A stretch of 64,000 bases of DNA from Corynebacterium uterequi (GTDB lineage Bacteria > Actinomycetota > Actinomycetes > Mycobacteriales > Mycobacteriaceae), in contig NZ_CP011546.1 in the NCBI RefSeq assembly GCF_001021065.1, positions 558,001 through 622,000 on the forward strand, written 5' to 3'. Positions 54,796-63,051 of this stretch are shown piece after piece. Under the pieces are notes generated by a model. It was not told where the DNA came from and did no database searches. It saw only the letters and a program-made list of their open reading frames with translations. The translations under genes were made by a program, and so were the position numbers. The stretch's first letter is position 1; every line of letters begins with the position of its first letter.

Positions 54796-55725
54796 CTAAA
54801 TGAGCGGGTCGGTGATGCGGATGCCGCGTTCGAGGTGCTCGCAGACAATGCTGGCGCCGATTTCGTGGGAGCGGACGTACGTGGGCGAGGAGCACCCCCA
54901 CCCGTCGAATGTAGTAACCAGGGTGTTGCCGGTGCCTTCGATGGGTGCAAGTTCCTCGTAGCGGTCCAGGACGGACATCGCCTCTTCGCAGTTGATGGTG
55001 CCCTTTTGCACCTCAGCCAGCCGCCAGCCTGCCGCGGCGCCGCACAGCTCAGGCGCGGTGACCACGACATCGCTGGTGTAGTGATCGGTGGCCAGGTTGG
55101 AGTGGGCCGACGCTGTGGGTTCACTCGCGTGGGCGAAGATGTCCGGGGTGGGGTCGGCCGCAGCGGTGGTTCCGGTGGTGCTTACCGAGCGATCTGGGCC
55201 GGTGATGGTGAACGCGGCAGCTTCAGACGAGCAGGTCAGCGTGTGCGCGTCCGGCGCGGCGCACGCCACCGAGCCCAGATCCACCCAGTCGCCGGTGGCC
55301 AGTTCGCTTTTCGCCGGGGGTGCGCCTTCGAGGAAACCCTCGTGGGTGGCCGAGGCGTCCAGGGTGATGATCTTCGAACCCGTGCAGGTCACAGCACCCC
55401 GGTTGAAGAAACACTCGCCGCGAGCGCCGTCGGTGGTGTAGACGAACCCGCCTGGATCACCAGTGGCGAGAACGAGGCCGTTCGGGTCTACCTGGTTGAG
55501 CCCGGTGACGTCGAGCCCGTGGACGAGGGTGCGCACCTCAGCAGGAGTGGTCGAGGTAGGAGCCGTCGAGGTCACAGTAATAGCGGGGGTACTGCTAGGC
55601 GCAGTGTCGTGCTCAGCGGGGTCGCTACAGCCGGTGAGCAGGAGCCCGACTGCGGCAGACACCACGGTGATGCCTACGAGACTGAAATGGCGGTGGGAGG
55701 AAGAGGGAAAAGAGTGGATCGTCAC
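54796..55725 (-). CDS. Secreted lipoprotein of unknown function
   Basis: 309 residues from GTG 55725. Signal peptide HFSLVGITVVSAAVGLLLTGC with lipobox LTGC, then a Ser/Thr/Pro-rich linker, then a domain with regularly placed cysteines (GECFFNRGAVTCTG, GSVACAAPDAHTLTCSS, ELCGAAAGWRLAEVQKGTINCEEAMSVLDRY, GWGCSSPT, SIVCEH) that suggests several disulfides. I do not recognise the family; it looks like the cell-surface lipoproteins of corynebacteria. It ends 11 nt before the kinase fusion on the same strand, so the two may share a transcript. Confidence 0.8.
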   Translation of the reverse strand: MTIHSFPSSSHRHFSLVGITVVSAAVGLLLTGCSDPAEHDTAPSSTPAITVTSTAPTSTTPAEVRTLVHGLDVTGLNQVDPNGLVLATGDPGGFVYTTDGARGECFFNRGAVTCTGSKIITLDASATHEGFLEGAPPAKSELATGDWVDLGSVACAAPDAHTLTCSSEAAAFTITGPDRSVSTTGTTAAADPTPDIFAHASEPTASAHSNLATDHYTSDVVVTAPELCGAAAGWRLAEVQKGTINCEEAMSVLDRYEELAPIEGTGNTLVTTFDGWGCSSPTYVRSHEIGASIVCEHLERGIRITDPLI

Positions 55726-55931
55726 GGCGGAGTTCGCCTTTCGTGAGGAGCGAGGATGAGGTTGGTGTTATTCTCGCACACCACAAGCCCTACGAACCTT
55801 CATGAACGGTGAGAAATCGAGAGTATGTTCGAATATCTCGGGTGTATCGCTAGCGGGAGGAGAATAGGCCTCCACGAGCGTGGAAGGTGCGGTGTCGAGG
55901 GATCGAGTGTGGCCCGCGGATGGGTGGGGCC

Positions 55932-55961
55932 TTGTCTTTTCTAGGCGCCGGGGTGTAGAGT
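55932..55961 (+). promoter_or_regulatory. ssrA promoter
   Basis: TTGTCT (55932-55937) and TAGAGT (55956-55961) with 18-nt spacing, about 60 nt before the mature 5' end. Between them and the tmRNA, CCGCGGGA (55972-55979) and TCCCGCGG (56007-56014) could pair and help 5' processing. Confidence 0.6.
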
Positions 55962-56022
55962 GAGCACCCTACCGCGGGACGTACCTGGTGTTACGCCCTT
56001 TCCTCATCCCGCGGCAGTATCT

Positions 56023-56402
56023 GGGGCTGATTTTGGTTTCGACTTCGGATATTGAGCCAGGGGAAGCGTGCCGGTGCAGGCTAGAGACCACCGTAAGCGT
56101 CGCAGCAACTGATAAGCGCCGAGAAGACCTCTCAGCGTGACTACGCCCTCGCTGCCTAATTAAGCGAGCTTGCGTGTCTGTCAGACCGGGTTCGTCACTG
56201 GCCCGGACCCTGGCATCGACTTAGGTGACTTGCTTCCCAGTCGCGTTGGCGGGGCTGGGAGGGACTGCTACCGCTAACTGGGCCCATCATCCGGGGCGGC
56301 GTCCGCCCAAGCCGGAGGGTCGAGCAGAGATCCATGCGGACTGCGCACGGAGAAGCCCTGGCGAAGTGCCGGAGGACCGGGGTTCAATTCCCCGCAGCTC
56401 CA
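56023..56402 (+). ncRNA. ssrA: tmRNA
   Basis: Starts GGGGCTGATTTTGGTTTCGAC and ends ...GGTTCAATTCCCCGCAGCTCCA; GGGGCTG pairs with CAGCTCC (one G-U pair) to form the tRNA-like end. The tag frame near 56115-56158 reads AEKTSQRDYALAA followed by TAA, ending ALAA as expected and close to the C. glutamicum tag. CCA is not encoded in full: the DNA reads CCACAAAAG instead of CCACCA, which may follow from phage integration at this end. Works with SmpB to free stalled ribosomes. Confidence 0.96.
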
Positions 56403-56413
56403 CAAAAGGCATT

Positions 56414-56442
56414 CCCCTGGTCGTCACTGACCGGGGGTTTTG
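56414..56442 (+). terminator. Terminator after tmRNA
   Basis: CCCCTGGTC / GACCGGGGG with loop GTCACT and one T-G mismatch, followed by TTTTG. It lies 12 nt past the mature tmRNA end. Confidence 0.85.
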
Positions 56443-56571
56443 TCGTATTTATGCTGGTAGAGCTCATGCTTTCATGCCTAGAGCGGCCGCAAGGTGCCGT
56501 GAAGTGACTTCACTACGGGAATCTAACGGGAAGGTTTCACGCTTCCCGGCTACCAGGAAGAGCTAGGCACG

Positions 56572-57204
56572 ATGGGAACACGACGCAGCTTCGGGACGCT
56601 GCGAAAGAAGGGCAAGCGCTACTAGTGCGAGTACACGGGACCGGATCAACAGTTACACACCCCCGGCAAGTCCTTCACGACGAAAACAGACGCTGAAGGG
56701 TGGCTAGCGGCCGAACGTCGCCTAATGGAGCTAGAGCAGTGGACGCCACCGAAGCGCCGTAAGCAGCTCGAAAAGCAAGCCGCCACCACCGTGAGGCAGT
56801 GGTTGAACACGTTCCATGAGAACCTAAGCCACCGCACGAAACCGCCGCGCGAGTCCACCGTGCAGCACTACCTGCGCGTGACATCGAACCGGATCACGCA
56901 ACCTCTAGCGCCCGGCGACCAAAACGAAGACATCACACGCCTAGCTTCCATACGGCTAGTCGACCTCAAGCGCCGTGATGTTTACCGGTGGTGGGATGCC
57001 GTACAGCGCACCTACCCTGGCGCGCACGCCGTCAACCATCATGCCTACAAACGCCTTAAGGCCGCATGTGCTGAAGCGGTACGCCGCGAGATGATTAGCG
57101 TCAACCCGGTGGACGTCCCAGACGCCGGGCGACGGGTACAGCCTGCGCCGGAGCATCTGACGTGGAATCGGAGGCCGGTACATCAGCGGCCGCTTCATTC
57201 GTAG
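56572..57204 (+). pseudogene. Tyrosine integrase, N-terminal remnant with amber codon
   Basis: ATG 56572 starts MGTRRSFGTLRKKGKRY, then TAG at 56623-56625, and the same frame continues CEYTGPDQQLHTPGKSF and TKTDAEGWLAAERRLMELEQW, the N-terminal DNA-binding part of actinophage integrases. A core-binding part follows (QWLNTFHENLSHRTKPPRESTVQHYLRVTSNRI). The usual residue at the amber is Gln (CAG to TAG). The frame ends at 57204 before the catalytic domain; the R-H-R-Y motifs are missing. About 170 nt after ssrA, as expected for the integrase of a phage using that site. Confidence 0.88.
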
Positions 57205-57254
57205 ACATAACTTGTTTGCCCCTCCTGGGAGAAAAACACATGGACATGCAAAAA

Positions 57255-57283
57255 CCCCACAGAGCCCGCCAGGGGAATGTGGG
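57255..57283 (-). terminator. Minus-strand terminator after the tRNA-like element
   Basis: ACCCCACA / TGTGGGGT followed by TTTTGC on the minus strand, about 10 nt past the tRNA-like element. Confidence 0.65.
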
Positions 57284-57293
57284 GTCAATGCCG

Positions 57294-57338
57294 TGGCCAT
57301 ACAGGGAATTGCACCCTGGCCTACCCAACTAGGTGGCC
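57294..57338 (-). ncRNA. tRNA-like element lacking an anticodon arm
   Basis: 45 nt on the minus strand: acceptor-like GGCCA (57338-57334) with TGGCC (57299-57295), a D-arm-like CCTA-GTTGGG-TAGG, and a T-arm-like CAGGG-TGCAATT-CCCTG, with no anticodon arm between. The loop TGCAATT differs from the usual TTCAATT in one base. It lies between two intrinsic terminators and has TATGCC 7 nt before its first base. Function unknown; it may be a decayed tRNA or a phage small RNA. Similarity could be chance. Confidence 0.35.
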
Positions 57339-57356
57339 TGTTTATGGCATAAGAAA

Positions 57357-57385
57357 ACCCCGAACCACAACAGCGGAACGGGGTT
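57357..57385 (-). terminator. Terminator after the immunity candidate
   Basis: CCCCG(TTCC) / (GGTT)CGGGG followed by TTTTCTT on the minus strand, about 20 nt past the stop at 57403. Confidence 0.7.
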
Positions 57386-57402
57386 AAGAAACTGTTTCCA
57401 CA

Positions 57403-57690
57403 TTAGGCGAAGCAGTCCCATGGAGCGCCAACAAAATCAGCAAGCTCAAGGTCTGACTCATTACCAGAGACAAGCCGTACATTTTTACGTACAACGGCGA
57501 ACAAATGCTCCTGAATATCCTCTGGGAATTGATCATAGACATTTAGGAAGTAGCTCATAATCCCATCAGCTACCTGTCCAGCATGAGCATCGTCACGGCA
57601 TCCATCGAGCACCAATGAGTCAACATCCGGCCCATTCTCGATAAGATAGTTGAATAGGTCGATTGGGCTGTCGAACTGTGGAATATCCAT
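57403..57690 (-). CDS. Small acidic protein, candidate immunity protein
   Basis: 95 residues from ATG 57690 with AAAGG upstream; a longer frame to 57756 overlaps the neighbour and has no better start. Strongly acidic (SPIDLFNYLIENGPDVDSLVLDG, FPEDIQEHLFAVV, NESDLELADFVGAPWDCF), soluble, no signal. It starts 1 nt after the stop of the MuF-toxin gene on the same strand. Size, charge and position fit an immunity protein that blocks the basic C-terminal toxin domain next door. No family recognised. Confidence 0.75.
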   Translation of the reverse strand: MDIPQFDSPIDLFNYLIENGPDVDSLVLDGCRDDAHAGQVADGIMSYFLNVYDQFPEDIQEHLFAVVRKNVRLVSGNESDLELADFVGAPWDCFA

Positions 57691-57691
57691 C

Positions 57692-58954
57692 TTAATTACC
57701 TTTCGGGTAGCCATACGGCAGCGCAGGAACGCCGTTAACAACCTTAAACTTAACAATAATACCCTTATCGCCGACTTTACCAGTAACTTTTACCCGGTAA
57801 TCATAGTCTGCTTTCCATTCATTCCCCTGCGGATCAGCAACTAATTTCTGTGGAGCTTGCTCGACTGTAATGTCTCCCCCTTCGAGTACATCCCGTATGG
57901 CATCGACAATCTCTTGGTCACTCCACGAGGCGGAAAAAGTCGTACCCTTGATGTTGCTGTCATGCCTGTGCCCAAACCTGTTGTCCATGGAATAGTCACC
58001 AGGCGACCTCCGCTGAGATGATGCACGCCTGCGCCCCCACGGCGGGGCTGTCCTCCAACCGTAAAGAACATGCCCAGGGATTTGTTGCAGAGGGGGAAGC
58101 GGCACCACCACGGAACCGCCCTTGCCTACCTTTGCCAACCTCTCTGTCTTACCCCGGTATTCGGGAACGTTGACCCCAGGAATATCCGGAAACTTTACCT
58201 GCGTCTGCAAAATCTTCGAGCGCCGGTCCAAGTAATTCTTCCACTCCCTGTAGGCCTCAGCCTCGCCACCACCGCCCCTAGTGGCCTTCTTCCACGCCTG
58301 CTCAAGCTCGCGATTAACGGCAGGCAACGGGGCTTGCTCGCTGACCTCGACCGCTACACAGCGACAATGGTCATGGTAGCGAGTAGATTTCGTCATACCC
58401 GCGGTATCTGCAGAATACACCGCACCGCGTGACGCCAGCATCAAGCACCAATTGCACGCTCCCGGTTCAGGCACACGAGCGAACAGTGTCCCTTCAGCAA
58501 TGTTTGTCTGAATCGTCTCACGAGCAGGCTGCAAAACAAGGCGATTGAGAGCGCCGGAAAGCTTCTTAAACGTCACGGCATTAAACTCAGCGCCGGAGTA
58601 CTGCTCACCTTTTGCAATAAACTTCTCCCAATCCTTATTACTTAACCGTGTCGCGCTCCGATACGCAGACACCGCCTGTCCATACTCTACCGGTGCCGCA
58701 ACATCAGGGTACGCAGCACCAGCCAGCGTCTCGTCAAGTGAGCGTTGTAGAAACAAATAGTCTGCCGCAGACCGAGCCGCCTGCTCACCGTAAGCCTGCA
58801 CAATCGCCGTGAACGGCTCTTCCAACAACTCCCTACGGCGCAAGAAGCCTGTTCCCTCTGTCCGGTCCCACCAAGCAGTGAAGTCCTGCAAGGCCAGCTT
58901 TCCCAAGCCTTCAAGGGAACCAACGTAATCACGGCGAATCTGCTGATAATCCAT
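57692..58954 (-). CDS. MuF-type phage head protein with a C-terminal toxin-like domain
   Basis: 420 residues. The N-terminal 230 residues are a minor head (MuF/gp7-like) protein: LQPARETIQTNIAEGTLFARVPEPGACNWCLMLASRGAVYSAD and STRYHDHCRCVAVEV, with the Cys-x2-Cys and His-Cys-x-Cys pattern. After a linker comes a separate C-terminal part (about 330-420): RFGHRHDSNIKGTTFSASWSDQEIVDAI, then YDYRVKVTGKVGDKGIIVKF and VPALPYGYPKGN. The W-S-D-x-x-I-x-x-AI and terminal Y-P-x-G spacing recalls EndoU/BECR-fold RNase toxins. MuF proteins carrying polymorphic toxin tails are known in temperate phages. Toxin class is my inference. It overlaps the portal gene by 26 nt. Confidence 0.8.
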   Translation of the reverse strand: MDYQQIRRDYVGSLEGLGKLALQDFTAWWDRTEGTGFLRRRELLEEPFTAIVQAYGEQAARSAADYLFLQRSLDETLAGAAYPDVAAPVEYGQAVSAYRSATRLSNKDWEKFIAKGEQYSGAEFNAVTFKKLSGALNRLVLQPARETIQTNIAEGTLFARVPEPGACNWCLMLASRGAVYSADTAGMTKSTRYHDHCRCVAVEVSEQAPLPAVNRELEQAWKKATRGGGGEAEAYREWKNYLDRRSKILQTQVKFPDIPGVNVPEYRGKTERLAKVGKGGSVVVPLPPLQQIPGHVLYGWRTAPPWGRRRASSQRRSPGDYSMDNRFGHRHDSNIKGTTFSASWSDQEIVDAIRDVLEGGDITVEQAPQKLVADPQGNEWKADYDYRVKVTGKVGDKGIIVKFKVVNGVPALPYGYPKGN

Positions 58955-60347
58955 CAGTCAACTCTCCTATCCCCTCGTCTGCGAAGATGGGAGCCTGCTT
59001 CGCAGACGTTGCTGACCCCGCCAACATCGCGGCACGGGCATCGACCCGCTGCTGCGCTACCTCGCGTTCCAACAGCCGCTGTTCCTCCGGGGTGAAACCA
59101 ACACGGTCCCAAATCACCCGAGAATTACCCGGCGCCAAACCCGCCTGCACGGCCTTGACCATCGCGTCCATCGTCGCACCAACCGTTGGTGTGGCCGGGT
59201 TACCCCAGCGCGTCCGCGATGCCTCAACATCAGCCACAGGCATACCGTCACGCCCGGCACGCACCAGGCGGGAGACCTGCGACCAGGAGCGGCCAAAAGA
59301 CTTCTGGCGTCGCTCCGCGCGCTTAACCAGTCGTGCTTCCATCGCGCGGATAGCGTCGGCTGATGTTGCTTGGTCGCCTCGTAGACCGAAGTAGTGTGAC
59401 GGCAAACCAGCCTCGGCGGCAGCCAGCTGCGCTAGTCCCTCGATTTGGTCAAGGAAAGGGCCCGGCGGCTGCGGGGCGAACTCGCCAAGCTTCGGCTCAC
59501 GCTCATCATCACCAACCGCGCCCGTCGACCACACGCGCCCTGTGAGAATCTGCCACGGATTCAGAGGGCGACCATCAGGGCCAACGAAATCATCAGCACT
59601 CATGCCAATCGCATAACGCTGCGGCGCCGAGAAGAACTCACGGTTGACATCCATCGAAATCAGGGTGCGCACTGCAGCGTCCGCGTATCGGCGCAGTGGC
59701 GCAGTCACCTCAGACTTCCCGCCACGGTCACCGATACGAGACCGATTAACGAACGGCACAATCTGAACCGCCCCGAGGTTATTACGCTGACGGCCGACAA
59801 TCTCCCACGGGGAACCATGACGCTCCCTACGCGCCTTAACCACCTGGTCCGGCAACCACAGGTCAACGCCAACAACCTCACCGTCTTTAACCTCACGGGT
59901 TAGTGCCGCGTCGAACAGTCGGGTGCGCGGGTTTAGTAGTCCGGTGGTGTTGTTCGCGTCGTGGCCACGGATAAGCTGCTCCGGCTCCCCCACACCACCA
60001 CCAGTCACCGAAACAAACCCGATGCCGTAAATCAGTGTGTCGAGGTGAACCTGCCCGGACTCCTCATCCAAAGCATTCGCTTCAAACGCATCAACCAAAT
60101 CGTCATCGGCGTAGCCGAGGAAGTCCAGGCGTTCCTCGAGCACATCAACTGCTGTGCCAGCCCAGCCGGAGACGGTTTTCAGCATCCGGCCAATATGCTC
60201 CGGAGCAGAGATGCTTAGCAGCTTCGCCGAGAACGAACCATCATAGTAGGCAGCGTGCTCACGGTTCGCCACCGAGTGCGCCACAATCTGCGCCAGCATC
60301 GAATCCACCAGCGCCTTCTCCTCACGAGAAAAAACATCCGCTACCAT
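58929..60347 (-). CDS. Phage portal protein (SPP1 Gp6-like)
   Basis: 472 residues. VVDVLEERLDFLGY-like TAVDVLEERLDFLGYADDD, TLIYGIGFVSVTGG, IVPFVNRSRIGDRGGKSEVTAPLRRYADAAVRTLISMDVNREFFSAPQRYAIGM and DQIEGLAQLAAAEAGLPSHYFGLRGDQATSADAIRAMEARLVKRAERRQ are typical of actinophage portals of this family. The portal forms the dodecameric DNA gate of the head. The frame appears complete. Overlaps the terminase by 7 nt, as in phage packaging modules. Confidence 0.92.
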   Translation of the reverse strand: MVADVFSREEKALVDSMLAQIVAHSVANREHAAYYDGSFSAKLLSISAPEHIGRMLKTVSGWAGTAVDVLEERLDFLGYADDDLVDAFEANALDEESGQVHLDTLIYGIGFVSVTGGGVGEPEQLIRGHDANNTTGLLNPRTRLFDAALTREVKDGEVVGVDLWLPDQVVKARRERHGSPWEIVGRQRNNLGAVQIVPFVNRSRIGDRGGKSEVTAPLRRYADAAVRTLISMDVNREFFSAPQRYAIGMSADDFVGPDGRPLNPWQILTGRVWSTGAVGDDEREPKLGEFAPQPPGPFLDQIEGLAQLAAAEAGLPSHYFGLRGDQATSADAIRAMEARLVKRAERRQKSFGRSWSQVSRLVRAGRDGMPVADVEASRTRWGNPATPTVGATMDAMVKAVQAGLAPGNSRVIWDRVGFTPEEQRLLEREVAQQRVDARAAMLAGSATSAKQAPIFADEGIGELTDGLSADSP

Positions 60348-61441
60348 ACTGTCACCTTCCTCCTAGCCCTTACCGGCTTCACAGGACGCTTCGCCCTCGA
60401 ATACGTCCGCCCCGTACACGCCAACGTCGCCGCCACCAACGGAGTAATGTCCGCGTCCGGGTTCGACCTGTTCCACGCCCACGCATCACCAAGCTTGCGT
60501 TTCCTGGCAGCCGCAGCCGCCAAGTTCAACGACGGCTGATCCAAATGCCGGAAATCATGCGACATCACAGCGTCATACAATTGCGCCGTTGCCGCGGCCA
60601 TAATGCTCGACCCGATACGCGAGACTTTGATGCCCTCCGCCTCCAATGGGTCAATCAACGACCCAGCCGGCGACAACACATCGATAAGAACCGCGCGGGC
60701 TTCCTGCTTCTCCAAAATTGCCTTCAGGCGCGGGATAACCCACTCAGGTGTGCCGCGGCGGTTTTCAATCACATCCGCCCACACATGACCATCAACAGTC
60801 ATGCCGGCAGCCGCGATAGACGCCGAATCACGCGACGGAGCAATATCAATTGCTAACGCCACCGGCTCCCCATCATCAGACAAATTCGGGTCAGCGCACG
60901 CCTGCCAATCCTCCAACGGCAACACACGCGACGTCCGCTCCACATCCCAGACGCCTAAACGCTCACGACGAAACGAATCATCATCCATCGCCGCCCGCTC
61001 AGACTGCACAGTTTGCAACGTGATACGCCGGCCCAACGCAGGATTCGCCTGATACCACAAATCCACATCATCAGCATCAATCAGAGCCCTGTCCTCCGAC
61101 GGCAACACCGACCACTCAGCCCACCACAACGTCGAATCTGTCCCCGCATGAGCCGCATCATGAGTGCGCCGAAACACCTCACCATGCAGATCAGTCGGCG
61201 CCGGCGGCGTTCCCATGATGATCTGCTGCGTGTCCTCACCAGCAGCCGAAATCGTCGGCAACAACGCCGACAACGCCTCATCGTTCATCTCCTGCGCCTC
61301 CTCCATCACCAAGGTGTCCACGCTGAACCCACGGCCCGACGACTTCGACCTGGCAATGAACTCGCAACTACCGCCATTGACCAGCTTCACATGCTCCTGG
61401 CCGTTGACCTTACGGAAGCCGCCAAGGCGGGTGATGATGAT
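60341..61441 (-). pseudogene. Phage terminase large subunit, 5'-truncated
   Basis: Similarity starts abruptly at about 61441 (IIITRLGGFRKVNGQEHV) and runs to the normal C-terminus. FIARSKSSGRGFSVDTLVMEEAQEMND holds the Walker B acidic pair, and a nuclease-like domain follows (VALAIDIAPSRDSASIAAAG, AVLIDVLSPAGSL). The Walker A half, about 120-150 residues, is missing. The first possible start (GTG at 61390) has no ribosome binding site. Upstream sequence in the same frame is not terminase-like, so a deletion ends the prophage here. Confidence 0.82.
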
Positions 61442-61595
61442 CTGGCGTGGTGGCCGAAGGCATCGTTGAAAACCGGGTCGAAGTCGGCAGGTACCGTTCG
61501 TAACAATCCTTCTTTTTGTTTCTCTTCCGAGAGACCCTTCACCCCACTGACCAGGGCTGACTCCTATTCAGCCAGACTCCGGTACCTTATCTCCC
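61442..61595. promoter_or_regulatory. Prophage junction and hydrolase promoter
   Basis: The right edge of the prophage remnant lies here. TACCTT (61583-61588) is 7 nt before the ATG at 61596 with no ribosome binding site, so the hydrolase is probably leaderless. Confidence 0.45.
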
Positions 61596-63035
61596 ATGCG
61601 TTACCTCCGCCGTCGTCCCGGCACCCGCTCCGCCGCCTCTCAGTTGCTCAGCCTCGTGACCGCTATCTCCACCGCGCTCGGTGGGGACGCCATCGTCGAC
61701 GCCGCGTCGAGCCTGCTTGTCTCCTCCTCGAACGCCGCAGGCAGCAGCAACGAGCAGCAACGTGGAATTGAACACCGCTCGCTGACCCTGGGTGAGGCAC
61801 ACGTTGAGGGCATGACCGTTCCCGTGCGCGGGCAGGTCGTTCTTCCCGCCGATCACTCCGCGCCCGCACCGCTAGTCATTATTTCCCACCTGCGCGGTCC
61901 GAACTGCTCCGATGACACGGTGGCCTATCCGTGCCCGCCGGGAACCACTGAGCGTCGTTTCGATGAAGGCATGGTCTACCTGGGCGAACACCTCGCCGAG
62001 CAGGGCTACGCCGTCGTCATCCCGGACCTGTCCGCGGTGTGGTCGGGAGCGGACCTCACCACCCCGTATGACCAGTTGGGCTTGTGGGAGCAGGTCGTCG
62101 CCGCGTTGGTCGGGCAGTTGCCCAGCGATTCCGTAGACACCAGCCGCGTCCATGTCGTCGCGCACTCGCGGTCGTCGGCGGTGCCGCAGGTGGTGCGCCG
62201 GATGTACCCGGACGCCCAGGTGAAAGTCCTGGCCTACGGGCCCGCCTACGAGGTGATCCCGGGTCTGCCCGCCACCGAGGCCGGCCCGGACGTGGACTAC
62301 CTTGCGCTCGTCGGTGGTGAGGATCAGGACGTGGGCACGGCGGCGATGCTCTGGCTGGGTGCGCACGCGGGTGAGCAGCGCACGCACACCGCCCGCGCCG
62401 TCGAGCTGCCGGGCCTGGGCCATAACTACATCAACCGCACCCTGAGTGCGGCGGGTAAGGATGACCGCACCGGCTGTGACCTCATCGATTGCCCCGACGC
62501 CACCGCGCACGAGGAGGCACTGAAGCAGGCAGCCACCTCCTTCTTTGCCGGTGAGCCGGTGAAGGCGCCGTCGCGGGAGTTCGTCGTCCCGGCCGGTGCG
62601 CGCTTTATCGCTCCGGATCGTTTCGGTGAAACGTGCACCCCGGAGGATTCGATGAACCCCAACCCTGGACCCAAAGCGTGCCCCATCCCGGACGTCGGCG
62701 TGGTTGCGGGTTACGCGGATGTGGCCATCGGCACCCAGTTCCGCGCCGAAGCACACGGCGAGGCGTCGGCGCTCGCCGTGCACCTGGCGCCCTTCGGCAG
62801 CAGCGACGTTCCCGCCGACGTCACCGTGGAGGTGGCATTTGCCGACGGCACTTCGTTCACCCACACCATCGGTGCGGATCACCCCGCGCTGGTCAGCCGC
62901 GCGGGGGAGTACTCGAACGGGCTGTATTACCCGGCGACGGCCGTCGTCGAGCTGCCGAACCCCGGTACGGTCACCGAGGTGAGCCTGCACGCGAGCCGGG
63001 ACGTCGTCGTGGCCGGGGCACACCTGGTTCCCTAA
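61596..63035 (+). CDS. Secreted alpha/beta hydrolase
   Basis: 479 residues. An N-terminal basic stretch and a hydrophobic Ala/Ser region (SQLLSLVTAISTALGGDAIVDAASSLL) could serve as export signal. The hydrolase fold (about 65-310) has LVIISHLRGPNC for the oxyanion side, the nucleophile elbow HVVAHSRSS near residue 190 (Ser in H-S-R-S), and a late His in LPGLGHNYINR near 272. A C-terminal beta-rich region (about 350-479) may bind substrate or the wall. Substrate unknown. Confidence 0.85.
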   Translation: MRYLRRRPGTRSAASQLLSLVTAISTALGGDAIVDAASSLLVSSSNAAGSSNEQQRGIEHRSLTLGEAHVEGMTVPVRGQVVLPADHSAPAPLVIISHLRGPNCSDDTVAYPCPPGTTERRFDEGMVYLGEHLAEQGYAVVIPDLSAVWSGADLTTPYDQLGLWEQVVAALVGQLPSDSVDTSRVHVVAHSRSSAVPQVVRRMYPDAQVKVLAYGPAYEVIPGLPATEAGPDVDYLALVGGEDQDVGTAAMLWLGAHAGEQRTHTARAVELPGLGHNYINRTLSAAGKDDRTGCDLIDCPDATAHEEALKQAATSFFAGEPVKAPSREFVVPAGARFIAPDRFGETCTPEDSMNPNPGPKACPIPDVGVVAGYADVAIGTQFRAEAHGEASALAVHLAPFGSSDVPADVTVEVAFADGTSFTHTIGADHPALVSRAGEYSNGLYYPATAVVELPNPGTVTEVSLHASRDVVVAGAHLVP

Positions 63036-63051
63036 CCGGCGCTTGCAGGCC

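Larger units (their letters stand above)
56403..61500. mobile_element. Prophage remnant integrated at the 3' end of ssrA
   Basis: Order from the ssrA end: truncated integrase (plus strand), tRNA-like element, immunity candidate, MuF head protein with toxin-like tail, portal, truncated terminase (minus strand). Integration at ssrA is common for tyrosine recombinase phages. Capsid, tail, lysis and regulatory genes are absent, so it cannot be active. I could not find a second copy of the tmRNA end near 61.5 kb, so the right boundary is set by loss of terminase similarity. Confidence 0.75.

Noticed and set aside
60035..60856. 273-residue plus-strand frame opposite portal and terminase
   Set aside because: Pro/Arg/His-rich shadow without a start signal.
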